DNA of 64,000 nucleotides from Ruegeria halocynthiae (GTDB lineage Bacteria > Pseudomonadota > Alphaproteobacteria > Rhodobacterales > Rhodobacteraceae). The notes under the pieces were generated by a model. The model was given only the letters and a program-made list of their open reading frames with translations, did not search any database and had not been told where the DNA came from. Both the position numbers and the translations under genes were made by a program. The first letter of the stretch is position 1. Every line of letters starts with the position of its first letter. Location: the NCBI RefSeq assembly GCF_000743705.1, contig NZ_JQEZ01000001.1:550070-614069 (forward strand), written 5' to 3'. Positions 1 through 7,940 of this stretch are shown piece after piece.

Positions 1-2
1 TC

Positions 3-1034
3 AAGGTGCCGCTGTTCAGCTGGTCGATCTTCGTCACCTCGTGGCTGATTCTTCTGTCCTTGCCGGTTTTGGCGGGTGCGATCACCATGTTGCTGATGGA
101 CCGCAACTTTGGCTTCACCTTCTTTGACCCGGCCGGTGGCGGCGATCCGATCCTGTATCAGCACATCCTGTGGTTCTTCGGTCACCCCGAAGTGTACATT
201 GTGATCCTGCCCGGTTTCGGCATCATCAGCCACGTCATCGCGACCTTCTCGCGCAAGCCGATCTTCGGTTACCTGCCGATGGTCTGGGCGATTATTGCGA
301 TTGGTGTTTTGGGCTTTGTCGTGTGGGCGCACCACATGTACACCGTTGGCCTGTCGCTGCGTCAGCAGGCATATTTCATGCTGGCTACGATGGTCATCGC
401 AGTGCCCACAGGGGTTAAGGTCTTTTCGTGGATCGCGACCATGTGGGGCGGCTCGATCGAGTTCAAGACGCCGATGTTGTTTGCCTTCGGCTTCCTGTTC
501 CTGTTCACCGTTGGCGGTGTGACCGGTGTGGTTCTGTCGCAGGCCGGTATCGACCGCGCCTATCACGACACCTACTATGTTGTGGCTCACTTCCACTATG
601 TGATGAGCTTGGGTGCTGTCTTTGCCATCTTTGCCGGTATGTACTTCTACTTCGGCAAGATGACGGGCCGCCACTACTCCGAGTTCTGGGGCAAGGTTCA
701 TTTCTGGCTGTTCTTCATCGGCGCCAACCTGACCTTCTTCCCGCAGCACTTCCTGGGCCGTCAGGGTATGCCGCGCCGCTATATCGACTACCCCGAAGCT
801 TTCGCCCAGTGGAACTATGTTTCGTCGATCGGCGCGTTCGTCTCTTTCGCCTCGTTCCTGCTGTTCTTCGGTATCGTGTTCTACGCCCTGTTCCGTGGTC
901 CGAAAGTGACCGAGAACAACTATTGGAACGAATACGCGGATACGCTGGAATGGACCCTGCCCTCGCCGCCGCCTGAACACACGTTCGAGCAGCTGCCAAA
1001 GCAGGAAGACTGGGACAAAGGCCACGCCCACTGA
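3..1034 (+). CDS. ctaD: Cytochrome c oxidase subunit I, aa3 type (3' part)
   Basis: C-terminal part of the heme-copper core subunit of the respiratory aa3 oxidase in the inner membrane. The frame is open to the window edge, so the start codon lies upstream; about 343 codons are present, against 550 or so residues usual for the family. Visible signatures in order are [22 protein letters not shown] (CuB histidines), [13 protein letters not shown] (heme ligands) and [13 protein letters not shown], set among strongly hydrophobic helices. A strong intrinsic terminator begins 17 bases after the stop, so transcription from ctaD ends here. Identity is clear; only the missing N-terminus is unknown. 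Confidence 0.97.
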   Translation, partial: KVPLFSWSIFVTSWLILLSLPVLAGAITMLLMDRNFGFTFFDPAGGGDPILYQHILWFFGHPEVYIVILPGFGIISHVIATFSRKPIFGYLPMVWAIIAIGVLGFVVWAHHMYTVGLSLRQQAYFMLATMVIAVPTGVKVFSWIATMWGGSIEFKTPMLFAFGFLFLFTVGGVTGVVLSQAGIDRAYHDTYYVVAHFHYVMSLGAVFAIFAGMYFYFGKMTGRHYSEFWGKVHFWLFFIGANLTFFPQHFLGRQGMPRRYIDYPEAFAQWNYVSSIGAFVSFASFLLFFGIVFYALFRGPKVTENNYWNEYADTLEWTLPSPPPEHTFEQLPKQEDWDKGHAH

Positions 1035-1051
1035 TCCCGCCAAACCCAAAG

Positions 1052-1080
1052 AAAACCCCGCCCAATCGGCGGGGTTTTTT
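1052..1080 (+). terminator. Intrinsic terminator after ctaD
   Basis: An 11-bp perfect stem (1052-1062 with 1068-1078, core CCCCGCC/GGCGGGG) encloses a five-base loop and runs into six T residues. Confidence 0.93.
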
Positions 1081-1175
1081 CGTTGCAGGACAGGCTTTCG
1101 GTCAAAAAGTCGCCAGAGCCGCCAAAATCGGCTATCCTGTCACAGGCTACACATCCGGCAACCCGGGGGTTTCAC

Positions 1176-1775
1176 ATGCCTGAAATTGATTTTTGGTATT
1201 CCATTGGCAGCACTTACAGTTTCCTGACCGTCATGCGATTGGACGACTGGTGCGATGAACACGGCGTTGCGGTCACGTGGCGACCGTTCAACGTACGCAG
1301 TGTGATGTCGGACCAACAGAACATTCCATTCGCAGGCAAACCAGAGAAATCCGCGTATATGTGGCGGGACATCGAGAGACGCGCAGCCAAATATCACATT
1401 CACGCCCGATTGCCCGCGCCCTACCCGATCTCGGACATAGCGCTGGCCAATCAGGTCGCTTTGCTGGGCATGGGTGAAGGCTGGGGCAAGAACTTCACCC
1501 TGGCGCTCTATCGTATCTGGTTCGAGGAAAATGTCGAAGCCGGCAGCGAGACCGCCATCACCGAAGCGCTGCACAGATGCCAGCAAGACCCACGTCTGGT
1601 ACTGGCCCGGGCCCGCAGCCCGGACACAATAGCCGCGCTTGAGATCGAAACCGAACAGGCCGCAAAACTGGGGGTGTTCGGAGCGCCCAGCCTTGTCGTG
1701 CGCGGCGAGGTTTTCTGGGGGGACGACCGGCTGGATGACGCACTGTCATGGGTACGCGTCGGCCACGTGGCGTAA
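1176..1775 (+). CDS. DsbA-family thioredoxin-fold protein, 2-hydroxychromene-2-carboxylate isomerase-like
   Basis: A 199-residue soluble protein of the kappa-GST/HCCA isomerase branch of the DsbA fold. The N-terminus MPEIDFWYSIGSTYSFL matches the family's F-x-D-x-x-SPYS-like opening, where a Ser replaces the CXXC redox cysteines, so a thiol oxidase role is unlikely. The C-terminal GVFGAPSLVVRGEVFWGDDRL is the usual G-V-x-G-x-P...F-x-G-x-D-R motif. The frame is open upstream from 1083, but the ATG at 1176 starts exactly at the family's N-terminus. It stands alone between the ctaD terminator and the DUF2244 gene. The substrate cannot be told; naphthalene-type isomerase activity is only the family's first-described function. 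Confidence 0.85.
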   Translation: MPEIDFWYSIGSTYSFLTVMRLDDWCDEHGVAVTWRPFNVRSVMSDQQNIPFAGKPEKSAYMWRDIERRAAKYHIHARLPAPYPISDIALANQVALLGMGEGWGKNFTLALYRIWFEENVEAGSETAITEALHRCQQDPRLVLARARSPDTIAALEIETEQAAKLGVFGAPSLVVRGEVFWGDDRLDDALSWVRVGHVA

Positions 1776-1821
1776 TCACCCCCCCCTTCGACACGCGACA
1801 GCATTGCGCTAGTTTTCAGCC

Positions 1822-2313
1822 ATGCCTTACAGATGGAATCAAACCTCGGACACTGAACAAGAGCTGCGCCTGTGGCCACACAACTCGTTGCCGCCACGTG
1901 GGGCGATAATCGTGATCCTGTCGGTGTTCCTGTTCGGTCTGATCCCGCTGCTGGCGATGTTGGGCTCGGTCATTCTGTGGGGGCTGCTGCCCTTCCTTCT
2001 GCTGACCGTTCTGGGCCTGTGGCTGGCGATTCAAACCAACTACCGTGCCCGCAATGTACTAGAGGTTTTGACCCTGACCGGTACGCAGGCCCGCCTTGTG
2101 CATCACGATCCGCGCAGGGGACGGCAGGAATGGATCTGCAACCGGTATTGGGCCCGCCCCGAAATTCACGAACACGGTGGACCGGTTCCAAACTATGTGA
2201 CCCTGACCGGAGACGGGCGCAAAGTTGAAATTGGTGCGTTTCTATCCGAGGATGAACGGATCGCCCTGTTCGACGATCTCACAAAAAAACTGCGCGGACA
2301 GGCCGCGCAGTGA
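1822..2313 (+). CDS. DUF2244-type integral membrane protein
   Basis: A 163-residue protein with two adjacent membrane helices (about residues 27-47 and 50-70) followed by a soluble C-terminal domain with the W-x-x-x-x-Y/W and P-x-Y-V-x-L-x-x-x-G-R-x-V-E-I-G-x-F-L pattern typical of DUF2244. The family is common in alphaproteobacteria and frequently found near cytochrome oxidase genes, as here; no function is established. The last 28 bases of the gene contain a hairpin that, on the other strand, forms the terminator of the convergent YqeY-type gene. Confidence 0.85.
   Translation: MPYRWNQTSDTEQELRLWPHNSLPPRGAIIVILSVFLFGLIPLLAMLGSVILWGLLPFLLLTVLGLWLAIQTNYRARNVLEVLTLTGTQARLVHHDPRRGRQEWICNRYWARPEIHEHGGPVPNYVTLTGDGRKVEIGAFLSEDERIALFDDLTKKLRGQAAQ
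2283..2310 (-). terminator. Intrinsic terminator for the YqeY-type gene, embedded in the DUF2244 coding end
   Basis: On the minus strand an 8-bp perfect stem (CTGCGCGG/CCGCGCAG, 2290-2297 with 2303-2310) with a five-base loop is followed by seven T residues (2289-2283). It lies 29 bases past the stop of the gene ending at 2339 and wholly inside the last codons of the convergent gene. Confidence 0.85.
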
Positions 2314-2338
2314 TTGGGTGTTTCAGGATCAAAGACCC

Positions 2339-2821
2339 TCAGCAGCCGTTTGCGGCCCCGCAAAGCTGATCCTTGACCATAGGGCCGACTTTTCCGAAAT
2401 CCATCTGGCCGGTGTAACGGGTCTTCAGCTCACCCATCACTTTGCCCATGTCGCGGATCGACCCTGCGCCGGTGGCGGTGATCGCGGTTTGAATGGCCTT
2501 TGATACTTCGTCCTCGTCCAGTTGCTTGGGCAGGAACTCTTCGATGACCTCAACTTCGCGCAGTTCGCGCTCGGCCAGATCCAGCCGTCCGCCTTCTTCA
2601 TAGGCGCGCGCACTTTCCTTGCGCTGTTTGGTCATTTTTCCAAGGATTTCAAGAACCTCGGCATCGCCGCAGCCGGATGCTTCTTCGTTGCCCGACGCGC
2701 GTGTGGCGATATCGCGGTCTTTGATTGCGGCATTGATCAACCGCAGCGTCGACAGACGCTCGGCATTTTTGTCTTTCATTGCTTGCTTCAGGGCTGAGTT
2801 AACCCGTGATCGCATATCCAT
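2339..2821 (-). CDS. GatB/YqeY domain-containing protein
   Basis: A 160-residue homologue of the tRNA-amidotransferase-tail-like YqeY family. Typical features are the opening MRSRVNSALKQAMKDKNAERLSTLRLINAAIKD, read here in two pieces, the K-Q-R-x-E-S motif, the acidic E-x-x-x-x-x-x-FLP-x-Q-L segment and the C-terminal MGKVMGELK motif. The family resembles the C-terminal tRNA-binding part of GatB; whether it acts on charged tRNA is not known. The frame extends to 2884, but the ATG at 2821 (or the next at 2815) fits the family N-terminus and has GGATGG upstream. It is divergent from carA. Confidence 0.88.
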   Translation of the reverse strand: MDMRSRVNSALKQAMKDKNAERLSTLRLINAAIKDRDIATRASGNEEASGCGDAEVLEILGKMTKQRKESARAYEEGGRLDLAERELREVEVIEEFLPKQLDEDEVSKAIQTAITATGAGSIRDMGKVMGELKTRYTGQMDFGKVGPMVKDQLCGAANGC

Positions 2822-3004
2822 ATGTTCTGTCCATCCCCATGGAAAAGGAACCCCGACCATATCGAAACAAAAAGCGTGATACAACAGGGGTCGAATGCTG
2901 CTAAGTTATTGATTTTCCACAATAGCCCAAAAATTGAACAGACTTGACCCGGCGCAATAACCCCCTTAGGTATGCGCCGGTTTACCCAGCAGGAGAGTCG
3001 CGCC

Positions 3005-4171
3005 ATGGCCCAGAACGCCACGTCCAAGCCCACCGCATGTCTGGCATTGGCCGACGGAACTTTGTTCTACGGGATGGGTTTCGGCGCCACCGGCCAAACC
3101 GTGGCCGAGTTGTGCTTTAACACAGCCATGACCGGCTATCAGGAGATCATGACCGATCCCTCTTATGCAGGGCAGATCGTGACCTTTACCTTCCCCCATA
3201 TCGGCAATGTCGGCGTGAACCCCGAAGATGACGAAACCGGTGATCCGGTTGCGGCCGGTATGGTGGTCAAATGGGACCCGACCGAGCCCTCTAACTGGCG
3301 TTCGACGGATGAGCTGAAAACGTGGCTTGCCAGCCGCGGTCGCATCGCCATCGGCGGAGTGGACACACGCCGCCTGACCCGCGCCATCCGTCAGCAGGGC
3401 GCACCACATGTAGCCTTGGCGCATGACCCTGATGGCAACTTCGACATCGAAGCACTGGTTGCCGCCGCGCGTGCTTTTGCCGGACTGGAAGGCATGGATC
3501 TGGCCAAAGAGGTCACCTGCGCCCAAAGCTATCGCTGGGATGAGATGCGGTGGGCCTGGCCGGACGGTTACGCCCGTCAGCAGGCCCCCGCGCATAAGGT
3601 TGTTGCCTTGGATTTCGGCGCCAAACGCAACATCCTGCGCTGTCTGGCCTCAGCCGGGTGCGACGTGACCGTGCTGCCCGCGACCGCCACAGCGGCCGAG
3701 GTGCTGGCCCATAATCCCGACGGTGTCTTCCTGTCGAACGGTCCCGGCGATCCGGCCGCCACGGGCGAATACGCCGTTCCGATGATCAAAGAGGTTCTGG
3801 ACACCACCAACCTGCCCGTCTTTGGCATCTGCCTCGGCCACCAGATGCTGGCGCTGGCCTTGGGCGGTCAGACCGTCAAGATGAACCACGGCCACCATGG
3901 CGCGAACCACCCGGTCAAAGATCTGGAAACGGGCAAGGTGGAAATCACCTCGATGAACCACGGGTTTGCTGTTGACGCGCAATCCCTGCCGGATGGTGTC
4001 GTGGAAACCCATCGCTCACTGTTTGACGGTTCAAACTGCGGCATCCGCATCGCGGATCGCCCGGTCTATTCCGTGCAACACCACCCCGAGGCGTCGCCCG
4101 GACCTCAGGACAGTTTTTACCTGTTTGAACGCTTTGCCGACGCGATGGCCGATAGGAAAGCGCGCGCTTAA
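3005..4171 (+). CDS. carA: Carbamoyl-phosphate synthase small (glutaminase) subunit
   Basis: A 388-residue glutaminase subunit that supplies ammonia to CarB for carbamoyl phosphate, feeding pyrimidine and arginine synthesis. The N-terminal CPSase-small domain (LALADGTLFYGMGFGATG, then TGYQEIMTDPSYAGQIV) is followed by a class I glutamine amidotransferase domain with the nucleophile motif FGICLGHQML and the C-terminal QHHPEASPGP histidine/glutamate pair. The ATG at 3005 is chosen over the in-frame ATG at 2972 because AGGAG sits at 2990-2994 and the residues before it are not family-like. carB is not in the window. A terminator follows. Confidence 0.97.
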   Translation: MAQNATSKPTACLALADGTLFYGMGFGATGQTVAELCFNTAMTGYQEIMTDPSYAGQIVTFTFPHIGNVGVNPEDDETGDPVAAGMVVKWDPTEPSNWRSTDELKTWLASRGRIAIGGVDTRRLTRAIRQQGAPHVALAHDPDGNFDIEALVAAARAFAGLEGMDLAKEVTCAQSYRWDEMRWAWPDGYARQQAPAHKVVALDFGAKRNILRCLASAGCDVTVLPATATAAEVLAHNPDGVFLSNGPGDPAATGEYAVPMIKEVLDTTNLPVFGICLGHQMLALALGGQTVKMNHGHHGANHPVKDLETGKVEITSMNHGFAVDAQSLPDGVVETHRSLFDGSNCGIRIADRPVYSVQHHPEASPGPQDSFYLFERFADAMADRKARA

Positions 4172-4189
4172 CGCCCGGTTCGTACAGTG

Positions 4190-4204
4190 TTAACCGGCTG
4201 TTAA
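4190..4204 (+). promoter_or_regulatory. CtrA-type binding box (TTAA-N7-TTAA)
   Basis: TTAACCGGCTGTTAA is an exact match to the alphaproteobacterial CtrA consensus TTAA-N7-TTAA and lies 52 bases before the start of the glycosyltransferase gene. CtrA boxes usually overlap the -35 region of activated promoters; the spacing here allows a start between the box and the ATG. Binding is inferred from sequence only. Confidence 0.55.
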
Positions 4205-4215
4205 CCCTAATTGAG

Positions 4216-4254
4216 CAACCCTGACGCCAAGTAAACGCGTCAGGGTTGTTTCTT
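4216..4254 (+). terminator. Intrinsic terminator after carA, ending against the next start codon
   Basis: A 12-bp perfect inverted repeat (CAACCCTGACGC/GCGTCAGGGTTG, 4216-4227 with 4237-4248) with a nine-base loop is followed by TTTCTTT. The ATG of the glycosyltransferase follows at 4256, and the only SD-like bases (AGGG, 4242-4245) are inside the right arm. It would end carA transcripts; a transcript starting after about 4228 would lack the left arm and escape it. Confidence 0.78.
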
Positions 4255-4255
4255 T

Positions 4256-6130
4256 ATGGTCGAACTGAACCTGCAGAATTTCGCGCGCGCCGCGCCGATT
4301 CATACGCAGGAACGAAAGCCGTTGGGCGCGTGCCTGATTGATCGCGGCCTGATCACGACCGCGCAACTGGACGATGCGCTGCGCCTGCAATCGTGGCAAA
4401 AGGCCCCCTTGGGCGAGATTTTGGTGGGCGAAGGCCGGATCAGCCAGCAAGACGTCCTGAGCGCGCTTTCAGAACAATCCGGGCTACAAATCGCTGACCT
4501 GTGCGGCTCGTCCCCATCTTATGATCTGTGCAGTCTCAAACCGGTTGATTTCTGGCTGGCACATAACGTCATCCCATGGATGCGCGTTGGCCCAATCTTG
4601 CTGGTCGCAACGGCGCGGCCTGACCTTTTCCCGGCGGTTCGCACCGGGATGGAGGATGTGGGATACACCGTTGCCCCTGTTCTTGCCACCACGGACCAGA
4701 TTGACGAGACGATTGCCCAAGTGTTTTCCAATCCGTTGGCCGAACGCGCCGAGACACGCGTGGACAACGATCACAGCTGCCGATCCTGGACACCCAGATC
4801 GCGAATTGGACCGGCCGTCGCGCTGATCGCTCTGGCCACCCTGAGTATAGCTTTTCCAATTGGCGGTCTGACAGTTCTGATAGGCGCTGCGGTGGCGTCA
4901 CTGGTGATGTTCATGATCCTGCGTCTGGCTGGTCTGTTCGCCTATCTGTGGCAAACGGCAACCTCCCAACCCAAGACCTCCGCGCCTGCTCCCTCGCAGA
5001 CCTTGCCATGTGTATCCATCATGGTGCCCCTGTACAAAGAAAGGGAAATTGCGGATGCCTTGATCCAGCGGTTGACGCGGCTGACCTATCCAAAGGCGCT
5101 GCTGGATATCATTCTGGTGTTGGAAGAAACCGACGAAGTCACGCGTTCGACAGTGGCCGAAATTGATTTGCCAAGCTGGATCAGAACTGTCGAAGTGCCC
5201 GACCTGAACGGCCTGACGACCAAACCCCGCGCGATGAATTACGCGCTGGATTTCTGCCGGGGCGATATCCTAGGGGTCTGGGATGCCGAGGATGCACCGC
5301 AACCGGATCAAATCAGCCGCGTTGTCCAGCAATTTGCGCAGGCCGACGACAAGGTTGTCTGCCTGCAAGGTGTTCTCGATTACTACAATCCCCGCACCAA
5401 CTGGCGGTCGCGCTGCTTTACGATTGAATACAACAGCTGGTTCCGAGTTGTCCTTCAGGGCGTCGCGCGGCTGGGGCTTGTGGTTCCATTAGGGGGAACC
5501 ACCTTCTTTTTTCGCCGGGACAAGCTGCTGGAATTGGGCGGGTGGGACGCGCATAACGTTACCGAGGACGCCGATCTTGGGGTTCGGCTGAGCCGCGCGG
5601 GATATCGGACCGAAATGGTCGATACGACCACCTTTGAAGAGGCGAATTTTCGAGCCTGGCCCTGGGTGAGGCAGCGTTCGCGCTGGCTCAAGGGGTTCAT
5701 GGTTACCTATCTGGTGCACATGCGGGCACCATTGCGCCTGATGGCGGATCTGGGCCTCCTTCGTTTTCTTGGGATGCAGGCGTTTTTCCTGGGAACGCTC
5801 GGGCAATTCCTGCTGGCCCCGGTGCTTTGGATGTTCTGGCTTTCGACCTTCGGCTTTCCCAACGCGTTGGATCGGGTCATTTCCAACGAGACGACGATCA
5901 CGCTGATCTACCTGTTCATCGCGGCAGAGGCCTTAAGCGCCGCGGTCGGTATCCTTGCGGTTTGCGCCCGTGAACGTCGGTTCCTTTTGCCATGGGTGCC
6001 GACGATGCCCCTATACTTTCCATTGGGCGTTCTGGCCGCCTACAAAGCGTTGTGGGAGCTGGTGATCGACCCCTTCTTCTGGGACAAGACCCAACACGGT
6101 CAGGCCAGCGAAGAAATCCAACCGGCGTGA
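4256..6130 (+). CDS. Membrane glycosyltransferase family 2 with N-terminal MshEN/GspE-N domain
   Basis: A 624-residue processive-type glycosyltransferase of the inner membrane. Residues 22-45 and 51-74 are two 24-residue LGxxLxxxGxI...L...L..Q repeats separated by five residues, the architecture of MshEN (GspE-N) domains, several of which bind cyclic di-GMP; the first position is Pro in both rather than the usual Arg. Two membrane helices follow (about 183-232). The GT-A domain runs from VSIMVPLYKE (253) through WDAEDAPQPDQ (342-352), TEDADLGVRL (436-445) and the QRSRW acceptor motif (473-477). About three helices lie in the C-terminal 130 residues. The product sugar is unknown; a secreted polysaccharide is likely. 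No partner polysaccharide genes are adjacent. Confidence 0.85.
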   Translation: MVELNLQNFARAAPIHTQERKPLGACLIDRGLITTAQLDDALRLQSWQKAPLGEILVGEGRISQQDVLSALSEQSGLQIADLCGSSPSYDLCSLKPVDFWLAHNVIPWMRVGPILLVATARPDLFPAVRTGMEDVGYTVAPVLATTDQIDETIAQVFSNPLAERAETRVDNDHSCRSWTPRSRIGPAVALIALATLSIAFPIGGLTVLIGAAVASLVMFMILRLAGLFAYLWQTATSQPKTSAPAPSQTLPCVSIMVPLYKEREIADALIQRLTRLTYPKALLDIILVLEETDEVTRSTVAEIDLPSWIRTVEVPDLNGLTTKPRAMNYALDFCRGDILGVWDAEDAPQPDQISRVVQQFAQADDKVVCLQGVLDYYNPRTNWRSRCFTIEYNSWFRVVLQGVARLGLVVPLGGTTFFFRRDKLLELGGWDAHNVTEDADLGVRLSRAGYRTEMVDTTTFEEANFRAWPWVRQRSRWLKGFMVTYLVHMRAPLRLMADLGLLRFLGMQAFFLGTLGQFLLAPVLWMFWLSTFGFPNALDRVISNETTITLIYLFIAAEALSAAVGILAVCARERRFLLPWVPTMPLYFPLGVLAAYKALWELVIDPFFWDKTQHGQASEEIQPA

Positions 6131-6133
6131 TGC

Positions 6134-6781
6134 TTACTTTTCACGTCGGACGGCATCCTGTTTCAACCGCGTCATGAACGCGACCGAGATATGTTCTTTG
6201 AGAGCACGCGCCGCCGCCTCTTCGTCACGGGCGGCAATCGCCTCGACAATGCCTTTATGTTCGCTTTGGGCGATCTCGCCCCGCCCCTGAACCGCCAGCG
6301 ACGTGGTTGCCATCAACGCCATGGTCCGATGCACAAGGTTCAGCTGCTGCACCAGATACCGGTTGTGCGAGGCCAGATGGATCTGCTCGTGAAAACGGCG
6401 GTTGGCGCGTGACAGGGCCGTCGGATCATCTACCAGCGCATCGTCGGCGGCGACCATGTCCTGCAGCACTTTGATCTCTTCTTCGGTGGCGTGTTTGGCG
6501 GCCAGCTTCGCGGCCAGCCCCTCTAATTCGCGGCGTACGACATACAGTTCGGCCATCTGGTTGTGATCCAGCGACGCCACGATCAGCGACCGCCCATCGC
6601 GTTCCAGCAAAGACTGCGTTTCAAGCCGTTGCAGCGCCTCGCGGATGGGTGTGCGTGACACACCGAACCGTTCCGCCAGCTCACTTTCGACCAGACGATC
6701 GCCGGGCCTGTAAACGCCCACATCAATCGCTTCGAGAATCAGGCTGTAGGCGTCTTTGTTGGACTGTCGGGATTGGGCCAT
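6134..6781 (-). CDS. GntR-family transcriptional regulator, FCD subfamily
   Basis: A 215-residue regulator. Residues 8-70 form the GntR winged helix, with the signature GDRLVESELAERFGVSRTPIREALQRLE; residues 80-205 form the all-helical FCD ligand-binding domain, including the R-R-x-x-E-G-L-A and F-H-x-x-I-H-x-A-S-H-N motifs whose Asp/His residues usually bind a metal and a carboxylic acid. It ends four bases after the convergent glycosyltransferase and faces a HAD-phosphatase gene across a 100-base divergent gap, so it may control that gene or itself. The ligand is unknown. Confidence 0.9.
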   Translation of the reverse strand: MAQSRQSNKDAYSLILEAIDVGVYRPGDRLVESELAERFGVSRTPIREALQRLETQSLLERDGRSLIVASLDHNQMAELYVVRRELEGLAAKLAAKHATEEEIKVLQDMVAADDALVDDPTALSRANRRFHEQIHLASHNRYLVQQLNLVHRTMALMATTSLAVQGRGEIAQSEHKGIVEAIAARDEEAAARALKEHISVAFMTRLKQDAVRREK

Positions 6782-6881
6782 TGGGTCTTTTGTCTCCTCG
6801 TTCGGACATGTCTATCCGTCCCTTGCCCCTTCAATCAAGTGCGGCATTGAAAACCACACCACATCATCCTAAACCCAAGCC

Positions 6882-7526
6882 ATGGTCAAACCTGCCTTTG
6901 CACACGTCACCCAATGGGTGTTCGACCTCGACAACACGCTGTACCCGCCGCATATGCGCCTGTTCGATCAGATCGAGGTGCTGATGACGGATTACGTGGT
7001 GCAGGCCATCGGCGTTGACCGGGCCGAGGCGGATCGCCTCCGCTCGCTATACTGGCGGCAATATGGCACCACGCTGGCCGGGCTGATGGCCGAGCATGAT
7101 CTGGACCCCGATCCCTATCTGCACGCGGTCCATCAGGTGGACCTGCGCCACATGGACCCCGACGCCCAGTTGGCAGACCACATCCGGTCGCTACCCGGTC
7201 GCCGCATCGTCTATACCAACGGCAGTGCGCCCTATGCGGAACGGGTTCTTGAGGCGCGCGGTCTCAGCGGTCTGTTTGATGCGATCTATGGGGTCGAACA
7301 TGCCGGATATCTGCCCAAGCCCGAAAAAGCCGCGTTTCAGGCGATCTTTGACCGGGATGGAATTGACCCATCCAAGGCCGCCATGTTCGAGGATGACCCC
7401 CGTAATCTGGCTGCCCCGCATGAGATGGGGATGCGCACCGTCCACGTTGCGCCCGAGCCGCATGACGCCCGCCATATTCACCACCACACCGACGATCTGA
7501 CCGCGTTTCTGGGCCGCCTGCGATAG
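6882..7526 (+). CDS. HAD-family phosphatase, pyrimidine 5'-nucleotidase (SDT1/YjjG) type
   Basis: A 214-residue soluble phosphatase. HAD motif I is FDLDNTLYPP (nucleophile Asp at residue 16), motif II is YTNGSAPYAERVL, motif III carries the Lys of PKPEKAAF, and motif IV is MFEDDPRNL. The N-P-x-x-M-R-L-F opening after motif I and the short helical cap are those of the yeast SDT1-like group acting on UMP/CMP-type nucleotides or pyridoxal phosphate; the substrate is not proven by sequence. The ATG at 6882 places motif I at the usual distance from the start. Confidence 0.85.
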   Translation: MVKPAFAHVTQWVFDLDNTLYPPHMRLFDQIEVLMTDYVVQAIGVDRAEADRLRSLYWRQYGTTLAGLMAEHDLDPDPYLHAVHQVDLRHMDPDAQLADHIRSLPGRRIVYTNGSAPYAERVLEARGLSGLFDAIYGVEHAGYLPKPEKAAFQAIFDRDGIDPSKAAMFEDDPRNLAAPHEMGMRTVHVAPEPHDARHIHHHTDDLTAFLGRLR

Positions 7527-7535
7527 GCTGACGCA

Positions 7536-7566
7536 CTGCGACGATCTGCACATTATGCAGTCGCAG
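7536..7566. repeat. Inverted repeat between the HAD gene and a small membrane protein gene
   Basis: CTGCGAC (7536-7542) pairs with GTCGCAG (7560-7566), with an inner TGCA/TGCA pair. There is no T-run, so it may be an operator or a rho-dependent end rather than an intrinsic terminator. Confidence 0.35.
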
Positions 7567-7613
7567 CATCATCCTTATATGCGCTGCAGCGATGAACAGA
7601 ACCGGAGACCCCC

Positions 7614-7862
7614 ATGAGCGCAATCGAGATGCCCAGGCGCCTGCCCATCTGGCAGCGCCTGTTGTTTGCAATTCCCCTGTTTGGCTGGTTGGCCCGTGAC
7701 GCTGCCAACGGCGAGGCCGAAGACTGGGGCTATACCGCCGCCGCGATTTTCAGCATGTGGGGATGTTCGATCCTGCTGTTTGGCCTGCCGGGCCTGTATA
7801 TCCCGGCCGTCATGATGGTGCCGGTGATGTTCCTGATCCTTATCCTGATCTCACGCGGCTGA
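7614..7862 (+). CDS. Small two-helix membrane protein, function unknown
   Basis: An 82-residue protein. After an amphipathic opening (RRLPIWQRLLFAIPLFGWLARDAANG) it has two hydrophobic segments, about residues 43-58 and 61-79. CGGAGA lies five bases before the ATG, which supports real translation. It sits between a HAD phosphatase and a UbiH-type hydroxylase on the same strand, with 78 bases to the latter. I do not recognise the family. Confidence 0.7.
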   Translation: MSAIEMPRRLPIWQRLLFAIPLFGWLARDAANGEAEDWGYTAAAIFSMWGCSILLFGLPGLYIPAVMMVPVMFLILILISRG

Positions 7863-7940
7863 CACAGCGGGACAGGATGTCACTTGGCATGTGCCGTGGA
7901 ACCGATCTAGGGTCCGCCCGAGAATTCTGAGAGCAAGGCC

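Noticed and set aside
2944..2972. TTGACC and TAGGTA before carA as a promoter
   Set aside because: The -10 matches the consensus in only two or three positions; left out as a feature though a promoter must lie in this gap.
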